This document shows positions 56,352 to 64,000 of a stretch of DNA of 64,000 bases, in pieces. The stretch comes from Lepidodermella squamata (taxonomy: Eukaryota; Gastrotricha). Where the stretch lies: the NCBI GenBank assembly GCA_047495785.1, contig JBLDXI010000025.1, positions 2,232,001 to 2,296,000 of the forward strand. Direction: 5' to 3'. The position numbers and the translations under genes were made by a program. Position 1 is the stretch's first letter, and each line of letters begins with the position of its first letter. Under the pieces are notes generated by a model, which made no database searches, had not been told where the DNA came from, and worked only from the letters and a program-made list of their open reading frames with translations.

Positions 56352-57603
56352 TTAGAAGCCGCCGCGGCGCTCCCAGGGTCCACGGTTGCCACCTTGGCGA
56401 CCTCCGCGCTGGCCCTTTCTGCCATGTTTCTCCTCATCGCTGTCGCTTGAATCGTCGTCGCGGTCGAAGCGTCCCTTACCACCAAAACCATCGTGAGGTT
56501 TCATGCCGCCAAATCCACCACGCTGACCACCGAATGGACGCATTTCACCGAAGCCACCATGGCGACCACCAAACGGGCCCATTTCACCGAAACCACCTTG
56601 ACGACCGCCGAATCGGCTCATTTCCCCGAATCCACCTTGACGGCCACCAAAGGGACCTGGTGGGAACCTGCCAGGACCGTGGGAGGGACCATGGCGCTCC
56701 TCGTCGCTGTCGTTGGAATCGTCATCGCGATCATGGCGTCCCTTGCCACCAAATCCACCATGGGGTTTCATTACTCCGAATCCCTCTGGGCGACCACCGA
56801 ATGGGCGCATTTCACCGAATCCACCACGACGACCACCAAAGGGGCCTGGCGGGAAAGCTGGGGGACCTGGGGGGAATCTGCCGGGACCGCGGGAGGGACC
56901 ATGGCGCTCCTCATCGCTGTCGTTGGAATCGTCATCGCGATCATGGCGTCCCTTGCCACCAAATCCACCATGGGGTTTCATTCCTCCGAATCCCTCTGGG
57001 CGACCACCGAATGGGCGCATTTCACCGAATCCACCACGACGACCACCAAAGGGGCCTGGCGGGAAAGCTGGGGGACCTGGGGGGAATCTGCCGGGACCGC
57101 GGGAGGGACCATGGCGCTCCTCATCGCTGTCGTTGGAATCGTCATCGCGATCATGGCGTCCCTTGCCACCAAATCCACCATGGGGTTTTTCATCTCCAAA
57201 ACCGGGGAATCCACCTTGACGACCACCGAATCGGTTCATTGGTCCAAAGCCACCACGGCGACCGTCAAAGGGTCCTGGAGGGAACTTGCCGCGACCGCGC
57301 GAAGGACCTCGTTCCTCGGAATCGTTCTGTTACAGCAAGGGATATAATAAGCCGATGAAATAAAGGTGTTGATAAAATCTTTACGTCATCATCATCGTCG
57401 TCGCTGCTGTCACTGCTGTCGCTGTCATCGTCATCAAATTTGCCTCCACGACGGCCGCCAAACGGACCTCCGAATCCCTTGCGGTCGCCCATCGGACCGC
57501 CGTGCCTCATTGGAGGCGCGCCTCCCATGGGTGGACGACGGGGCTCGGCCATCGCCACTGCGAACAGAGCTGCAAGAAGAGCTGCTACAACAAGACGCAT
57601 CAT
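56352..57603 (-). CDS. Secreted glycine-rich acidic repeat protein G2
   Basis: Exons 57385-57603 and 56352-57326, 58-bp intron (GTAAAG...AACAG), 397 residues. Signal peptide MMRLVVAALLAALFAVAMA, then EPRRPPMGG, a basic Gly block and the acidic run DDDDSDSSDSSDDDDDD at the exon junction. Exon 2 is built of tandem units: PFGGRRGGFGEMRPFGG, FGGMKPHGGFGGKGRHDR, DDDSNDSDEERHGPSRGPGR, FPPGPPAFPPG. Two 70-residue units are almost identical in DNA (210-bp period at 56701, 56911, 57121). Serines set in acidic context are likely phosphorylation targets. Secretory matrix, adhesive or mineral-binding roles are possible, not shown. A TATATAAG box lies at 57673-57680. Confidence 0.75.
56701..57120. repeat. 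210-bp coding tandem repeat
   Basis: Two near-identical 210-bp units (56701-56910 and 56911-57120), with a third starting at 57121 and diverging. Only a few substitutions separate them, so the amplification is recent. The period is a multiple of three, so the frame is kept. Confidence 0.85.
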
Positions 57604-58929
57604 GAGATGTTTTACTGATTATGATAAAAAGAGAAGATTTGCTTGATGGAAAAGGCCTGCAACCTTCGGGGCCTTATATAGGCACAGTGTCAGGTCAAAA
57701 TTCCATCTTCCAATCAGGAAAAAGTGGCCAAGATAAGAGCTTAACCAGGGCGAAGGACAGTCGAGCCGGAATTCAAAGTTTTGATTGAAAATGAGATCAA
57801 ATTTTATCTGATTGAGATCAATATTATTATGGGAACCTTCCCTGTTTGCAATTTCTTCTTACCTGGGAATTATTGATTATTTCTGCCGTGTGAATTTTTC
57901 TGGTTATTACGGCGTCGTGTATCTACTAAACCACAATCATTGTTTTCCTTGTCGACTCTGATTTTTTCATCATTATTTTGGGTATCTTTCACGTATACAT
58001 GATAGAATACAAGTAAGGCAAAAAATTTGTGGAGATGATGCCTCACCTACAACAGCACGACTCATGCTCTGTTGTTCTCTTTGCCAGTAACACGTAATAA
58101 CGCGAAACCGCTAGCCCCGTTCCAGCCGCTTTGCTGTCTTGGCAACATCATTTTGACTTCATTGTGCGGAGCAATGTTTGACCTTGCAAAAATCAATCAC
58201 CGACTCCTGAATATCAAAATCAAGCTACATAATCGCTCACGTTTTTGAATAACCGAATTCACATTCAGATTTTGGAGCAGTGTGCATAGTAAGATTCTGA
58301 AGCTTAGGTGATTTTTATAGCCAAGCCGAAGAAACCAAAGGGTCTTCTTCCTGTTGTTTGCTGGCTTTCTGAAGCTGAGCAGGTCCAGTAACTCTATTCT
58401 TCACAGCGTATCCCTCGATTTCCGTCATAAAATAGGCGTGAATGGCGTGAAATGTGGAACCTTTAAAAGGACAGCAAATTTGCGCTTTTCCGAAACTCAA
58501 CAACTAGAAATATTTTCAGTTATCAGGATTTGACGATTTTAGACGCAACCAGCAACCGTAAGCCGGTTTCATCGGTGGGCGTCGATGGATATTCGCCCTT
58601 CACCCCGCTATTTCCGCCTCGGGCCTGCATAGCTAGCCTTTAGGCCATTATCATTCTTATTTCATCGTGATATTGTATATTTTGTGAAACCACCCATATC
58701 CCATGATATCTGAATCTCCTAGGAACACAATTTATTATATTTTTTTAGCGGCAACTTTATCCAACAGCATTCTATGTAAGAGATTTCTTGGCGAAGGTCT
58801 GAAATATGAATTACGGAGGCGGAACGGAATAGACTATTAAGAACTGTCCATCTTAAATCTTAAGTAAAAGTAGGTTTTTCCAGAGCTCATGTCTAGGAAA
58901 GCGAAGAGCAGAGAAATACAGATATAAAT
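57604..58929. promoter_or_regulatory. G2 upstream region and S2 3' flank
   Basis: Holds the G2 TATA box, the motif TACGGCGTCGTGTATCT (57908-57924) about 305 bp before the ATG and CAGCACGACTCATGCTC near 58052-58068, both repeated upstream of G3. At the far end are S2 3' UTR remnants: AATAAA (58731-58736) and a diverged hairpin AACTTTATCCAACAGCATTC (58753-58772). No other gene seen. Confidence 0.5.
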
Positions 58930-59684
58930 TCAGTTCCAACGATTTCGATCGTTTCTAGCTTGGGGCTTGCCGTAACTTCCACCGCGACGACCTTCGGACT
59001 TGCGATTGTCTGATTGGCGACCACCGGCCATATCTTCGCCGTCATCATCACGATCCCAGCCACCTCGGCTAGCAGGCTGACGGTCGCGCTTTCCTTCTTC
59101 CATACGCTTCTGCCACTTTTGATACTGTTTGTACTCGCCATCGAAGAGCATTCTGAGCCATTCGACGAACGGCTTCATCCACGAATCATCGTCCTTTTTA
59201 GTTTCATTCTTCGATGTGCCGTTTACTTTCGCAGTATTGATGACCGGGCTTTTGGCCGTCTCGTTGCTCGGCCTAGCTGGGCGCCTGTGGGCACCTTTCT
59301 GCTGCCCGTCCTCAAGATTGGGCCTGCAATATTGGATTACATGATGGCAAACGGAGCGGTTTTGCATCAGGTATAGCTCACCTATTACTATCGTTATCAC
59401 TGCGTCTTGATCCGGGAATACGCCTGCCCTCGAGATTGGGCCTGCAAAAAAGGAATACGGTAAGCCGAATGAAATTAGTATTACGCGAGTAGAACTCATC
59501 TATTATCGTCGTTATCACTGCCCGGGCGTCCTAGTCCGCGAAAAAGTGCGCCACGGAATAAAAGATCCCAATAATCGCCCTCAGAAATGCCATCGTCGTC
59601 GTTCCAGTTGCGATTTCTGCGAGAGTTGACTTGAGCAAGGTCGATAAGAACGAGCAGACCAACAGTAACCAGCCAGGTTTTCAT
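58930..59684 (-). CDS. Small secreted glycosylated protein S2 with a duplicated exon
   Basis: Exons 59500-59684, 59382-59441 and 58930-59323; 212 residues if all three are joined. Signal peptide MKTWLVTVGLLVLIDLAQVNS, acidic part NDDDGISEGDYWD, junction RPNLE, sequons NET, NGT, NET, conserved segment DSWMKPFVEWL and YKQYQKWQKRMEE. Compared with S1 there is an extra 60-bp middle exon that repeats the PNLE...SDNDSNR junction region, an in-frame exon duplication. The first donor reads AG|ATGAGT instead of AG|GTGAGT. If not spliced, translation stops at once (NDDNR then TGA), giving a 61-residue peptide. The other splice sites are canonical. Confidence 0.65.
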
Positions 59685-59886
59685 TTACAGTATAAGGCAA
59701 TTAAATAGTCTAAAAGAAACAGATTTATTACAGAAAGGCGAAAGAGAACCGCGAACAAGAGCCACCGAGTACTAGTGCGTATAATTTATTTCGTGCAGGG
59801 TAGTAAGCTTGAACACATCAATGAGCAATCAAGGAATATTAGAAGGGAATTTTCCTGAAATGTTAAAAATGAAATATAGTCGTATC

Positions 59887-59917
59887 TTCACTAATTCCGT
59901 GATGCAGAATGAGTGAA
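59887..59917 (-). promoter_or_regulatory. 3' UTR hairpin of glycine-rich gene G3
   Basis: TTCACTAATTC and GAATGAGTGAA pair at ten of eleven positions around the loop CGTGATGCA. The stem sequence differs from those in G1 and G2, but the pairing is maintained. AATAAA on the minus strand follows at 59785-59790. Confidence 0.65.
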
Positions 59918-59992
59918 AACAAATATTCAAATCGTCTTTTCAGTAACACCGCTGCTTAGCAGCATTTGCGTTGTGGCTGCTAATCTTCGTTG

Positions 59993-60873
59993 TTAGAATC
60001 CGCCCCGGCGGCCGAAAGGTCCAGGGAATCCAGCGAAGCGGCCTTGGCTACGCTTGTTTCCGAAGCCACGGCTCATTTCTCCAAGTCCACCTTGACGACC
60101 CCCAAATGAAGGGAAAGCTGGGGGAAATGGAGGGAACATGCCACGAACAGGTGGAAAGCCAAGTCCTTCTTCATCACTGTCGCTCGAGTCGTCATCGTGG
60201 TCAACAGGTCCCTTGCCACCGTGAGGCTTCATCCCTCCTAAACCTCCGAATCCACCATGGCGACCCCCAAATGGAGGGAAAGCTGGGGGAAATGGAAATG
60301 GAGGGAACATGCCGCGAACAGGTGGAAAGCCAAGTCCTTCTTCATTACTGTCGCTTGAATCGTCATCGTGGTCAACAGGTCCCTTGCCACCGTGAGGCTT
60401 CATCCCTCCGAATCCACCATGACGACCCCCGAAACGGCTCATCCCTGCGAATCCACCATGGGGACCACCAAAGGAAACTGGAGGAACCGGCGGAAACATT
60501 CCGGGGAATCCACCGAATAGCCCTGGTGGGAACTTACCAGGGGGAAACTTGACGGGACCACGTGAAGGACCGCGTTCCTCTGCATCACTCTGTTACGGAA
60601 ACAAAAAATGGAATTAGCAATAACAAAGAAATATTCAGTTTTTACGTCATCGTCATCGTCATCATCATTGTCGCTGCTGTCTTCACCATCGAATTTGCCT
60701 CCACGAGAACCGCCGAATAGTCCACCGAATGGACCGCCAAACCCTTTCCGGCCATAGCCGCCTAGCGGACCACCATGTCCCATCGGAGGCGCGCGTCCCA
60801 TGGACGGAAAGCGGGGCTCGGCCATGGCCATCGCGAGCACTGCTGCAAATAGGGCCGCTATAACGAGACGCAT
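59993..60873 (-). CDS. Secreted glycine-rich acidic repeat protein G3
   Basis: Exons 60646-60873 and 59993-60589, 56-bp intron; 274 residues. Signal peptide MRLVIAALFAAVLAMAMA, EPRFPSMGRAPPMGHGG, basic Gly block, acidic run (DGEDSSDNDDDDDDD), then exon 2 with Pro/Phe-rich GMFPPVPPVSFGG and two units MKPHGGKGPVDHDDDSSDS followed by EEGLGFPPVRGMFPPFP, about 171 bp apart in DNA. Same gene structure as G2, and it ends FGRRGGF like G2 (WERRGGF). Its TATATAAG box is at 60946-60953 and the upstream motif TACGGCGTCGTGTATCT at 61197-61213. Confidence 0.75.
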
Positions 60874-63346
60874 CTTGAGATATTCAACTGATAGTGATTA
60901 CTAGAGAAGGTTTGCTCGATGAGAAGTGTTTGAAACCTCAAGGCGCTTATATACCCACCGTGGGGGTCAAATTCAATCCATCGCCGAAAAAGTTGCTGCG
61001 GCCAAAGCAAAGCCAGTGAAGGCGACAGTAGAACCTGGGCTCAATGTTATGTACTATTGAAAATGAACTTCATGTATAATGTGGGATGGCCCAAGTGGGA
61101 TAAACATGAACCTTAACTTGAGAAATATGCTCTCATGAAATTGTCTCAGTTTTTAGACTTGTCGACTATTCTTGCACCGCGATTTTTTCTGGTTACTACG
61201 GCGTCGTGTATCTTACTCCAAATCTGGTATGAATTATTGTATTCACGGTCGGCCAATTTTTTTAATCATGAAATATGGCCATCTTCTTCGTGTAAACATG
61301 CTAAACGAGTAAGACAAAATAACAAGTTTTTGATAATAACGCCTAATATACATCAGCACGACTCATGCTCCTGGATTTGTATTGCTATATTGGTCTGTAA
61401 CGCAAAACGCAAAAGAACATGCCATTCGTCGACTAACATGTTGTCATGGCAACTACGGCCAAATTCCGTCTTTGTAGAGGGCTGAATAGAAAAAAACATG
61501 CGTTGGCTGCTGCGAAATGCGAGATGCACAAGTAATACCATGAAGACGTTCAGCTCGGAGTAAAAATTGTGATCAGTTCTCCGCGATTGCTCAATTCAAC
61601 AATGCGTTTGACTTCTTTTCTGGGCACTCTATAAGCCATATAACGCCTGTGTGAATTACGACCTACAAATGCCTACTAATGACTTGCTCGAGTGTTACTT
61701 CAAAAAAATGACAACTCCACTCCGGTGTTAGTCGTAATTCAAACAGGCCTTTAATGGCTCTAACAATGTTTGAGCGATCTCTCAAAATATTGCGGATCTC
61801 GAGTATGTTGAAGGATTCCATAGTCCCGAGTGCAGATACGATGGGAGACGATGGAAGATGCGATGGGGACTAAACACGGTGCATTTTCATTGGCGGTATT
61901 TGTTGATTGACAGTAGGTCTACATTTGGCGGTAGTCTGGGGGTTTCCTTTCAGCCAAGAATTGGTTGGATATCCTGATAAACTTGCTTAGCTTTTCTTTA
62001 TTTTTTATTGAATCAAATTTTTCCATTTTGAGACGTCAGTGGTCTAACGTTCGCTTTTCAATTTCTGAGACGATCACAATTTTTCGTGAATTCTAGTTTA
62101 CTCATGTAAGACGGAGAGATGCTGACAAAGGCCAGGCCCTGGATACACTCAAAACATCAGCTTGGAATGCATTAAATGTCAGGAAGAAAGCAAGATATAG
62201 AATCTAACTACAAGATACTATATATTAGATGTAAGAAAGATGAATAGATACTGAAACTACTTCCAGTTTCCAGAATGAGCCATGAATCCCGCTAGCCAAG
62301 TTTTCCCACGTGTTCTGATTAAAACGCCACTGCTACGTCATCTAGTGCGGGCGGACAAATGACCCACATTTATCAAGGATGAACCGTGTTTTGGACTATA
62401 TGCGAGATGCACGCAATCGATTCCCTCGGTCGATAGCATGCGCTTAACCATTGGGATGAAAATAAAAAAATAAATTAATGATATAGAAACGTACACTGGC
62501 TAGCCTGAATCAACAAGGAACAAGGCGACAAAAAATAATTCAGTCGAAAGAATTTGCTTGCGCTCATCACGATCCCTACTGATTACTTCTTCCAGTATAC
62601 TTACCGTATTTTATTACGATTTAGGTGACACTGCCCTACATTTCTTTTCAAACGAGGTCCAAGTCCTGCGTCCTGTCTTGCATTTAGTGTCTGTCTTTTA
62701 ATTTTTCGAACCTCATCCCTTATCAGTCAACCTGGTCAACCTCAAGAGTAACTGGATAAACAGCTAAAGACGCCGAATAACTGTTAGCTAGCAGAGACCA
62801 GAGACTTTGCTCAAGTATATTAAGGAGGATTAGTTGACTTCCTCTCGCAATCGCAGTATATCAAGCACCAACCAACTGTCCAGCATGTGCTCATGCAAAC
62901 CACGTTCTACTAGGCCCTACCTATTACTACAGTTTGCCCTTGTTATTTCGAATCATCTGGCTTGAAACTCGATTGTAACGGGTGATGTAAAATAATAAAA
63001 TTATTCTTAATTCTTCAAGAATTGGCGGCACGTGTTGCCACCTGGTAATTGAATTTGTCAGATTCGAAACGAATCGTGCCCGTGATCCAAATGCGAGACA
63101 TTTCTATTGCGACGCTGCATCTCACTACGTGGTAAAAGTGAACTGATTATTCGGACTTGTCGCATCGCACTGAGCCGTATCGATTTCTCTGCCGCGCCTC
63201 GCATGTCTTCTCCTCGTTTAGTAATGCGCGATAATATGTCAAAAGCTTTCAGATATTATTGGATACCTACATCTCTCTCACTGCCGCATTAATTCGCTTT
63301 TCAACCATCAAGTTCATTTGATTTTTAGTAACTGAAATAAAAAACT
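60874..63346. other. Intergenic, G3 upstream to NR-K
   Basis: The first 450 bp hold the G3 promoter and conserved upstream motifs, including CAGCACGACTCATGCTC near 61353-61369. A foldback element lies at 61629-61762. From 61800 to 63300 I see no gene. Confidence 0.5.
61629..61762. repeat. Foldback (MITE-like) element
   Basis: Inverted arms 61629-61662 and 61731-61762; the inner 18 bp (GCCTGTGTGAATTACGAC against its complement) match except one base, and the outer parts (ATAAGCCATA / TAATGGCTCTAA) match with gaps. About 70 bp lie between them. There is no coding part. Confidence 0.5.
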
Positions 63347-64000
63347 ATGTCAGGAGTAATGCTATGCAAAGTGTGTGCTACTGTTGTTCCGAGAAGACGT
63401 GGCTATCAGCCAACAACATGCGAGGCTTGTCAGAAGTTTTTTCGAAGAAACTGCCAGATGAAACGGCCGCTACGTTGCAAACACTCGCCCATGTCCGGAA
63501 ATGAGGACAACGAAGTCACGTCCTCTAACCGCCGGCACATTTGTCCTAAATGCAGGTTCGAGAAGTGTCTATCAATCGGTATGCAAAGTAAGTTGAAATA
63601 CTGCTTTATTTCCCTCGTAAATAGTTTTTCAAAACAGGCAAATTTCTGAAAGAAACATCGCATGACCCCACCTCAAAGGAGGATTCTTCAGCATCCTCTT
63701 CGAATACCGATAGTATTAAAATTAGCAAAGATCAAACTACTCCAGGTCCAGTTATAGCCAAGGAAGAAACAACATTCCTGATTCCGCTTGTTAGAGATCC
63801 CGTACTTATTGACGGATCAGCTCCTGAATTGATTATCAGAGCATCTTTGAATGCTTACCCGGAGCTTCACACGCTTGAATTCGTGAGTTTTTCACCCTAG
63901 GAACTGATTCTATTGAACCCTGTGCTTTTTTTTAGGGGTCTTTGAAAGATTTACCTCTATCCAGAATGGACATGGGAGCCATGCTTGCAGGAACCCTCCA
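63347..64000 (+). CDS. Nuclear-receptor-like protein NR-K (cut by the window end)
   Basis: Exons 63347-63587, 63638-63882 and 63936 to beyond the window. Starts MSGVMLCKVCATVVPRRRGY; finger CKVC-x14-CEAC, QKFFRRNC, CKH, 19 residues, CPKCRFEKC, GMQS at the exon end. Same intron positions and phases as the other copies, with a strong GTAAGT first donor. Exon 2 is longer and Ser/Thr/Glu-rich (SKEDSSASSSNTDS) and ends ASLNAYPELHTLEF, aligned with TSIHAFTVLHGLEF. It is neither of the two subgroups and may represent an older branch. The cluster probably continues past 64 kb. Confidence 0.83.

Noticed and set aside
56447-57358. Long open frames on the plus strand across the glycine-rich gene G2
   Set aside because: They are mirror frames of the repetitive coding sequence on the minus strand; the signal peptide, TATA box, splice sites and paralogy all support the minus strand.

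Overview
This 64 kb window comes from a small invertebrate animal genome. Coding exons are split by very short GT-AG introns, mostly 45-60 bp, and many genes have a TATA box 45-95 bp before the ATG. One gene is a discoidin domain receptor kinase, a family found only in animals. I cannot fix the phylum. The nuclear-receptor expansion and GATA-rich promoters resemble nematodes, but the 3' splice sites are not the rigid nematode TTTTCAG. Dermatopontin-like and AIG1-like genes would also fit other small-genome invertebrates, such as appendicularians.

Layout. 0.8-6.8 kb (minus): the 3' three exons of a discoidin domain receptor with an atypical kinase, and a piggyBac-like MITE in one intron. 6.8-19.3 kb: a large stretch with no recognisable gene, perhaps the 5' intron and control region of that receptor. 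19.3-22.6 kb (minus): an LRAT-like/AIG1 GTPase fusion and an SLC18B1-like transporter whose frame is broken near its start; both have GATA-site clusters upstream. 23.9-50.2 kb: ten six-exon nuclear-receptor-like genes on both strands, plus degenerate copies, with an eleventh gene entering at 63.3 kb. All eleven share the same first-finger P-box and an odd second finger with C-x-H in place of two cysteines. A segmental duplication relates the convergent pair at 29.8-33.8 kb to the pair at 41.8-46.4 kb. A Crypton-type tyrosine recombinase element (39.3-41.3 kb) lies at the edge of the second copy. 47-61 kb: secreted proteins. Two are dermatopontin-repeat proteins with an aerolysin-like C-terminus (plus strand). 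Three are glycine-rich acidic repeat proteins and two belong to a small secreted family (all minus strand). The last two families alternate as duplicated two-gene cassettes and share a hairpin in their 3' UTRs.

The window therefore combines one conserved receptor gene with fast-evolving lineage-specific arrays: a nuclear-receptor birth-and-death cluster and a secreted-protein cluster. The strongest candidates for undescribed biology are the altered second zinc finger, the 3' UTR hairpin with compensatory stem changes, and the LRAT-AIG1 fusion.
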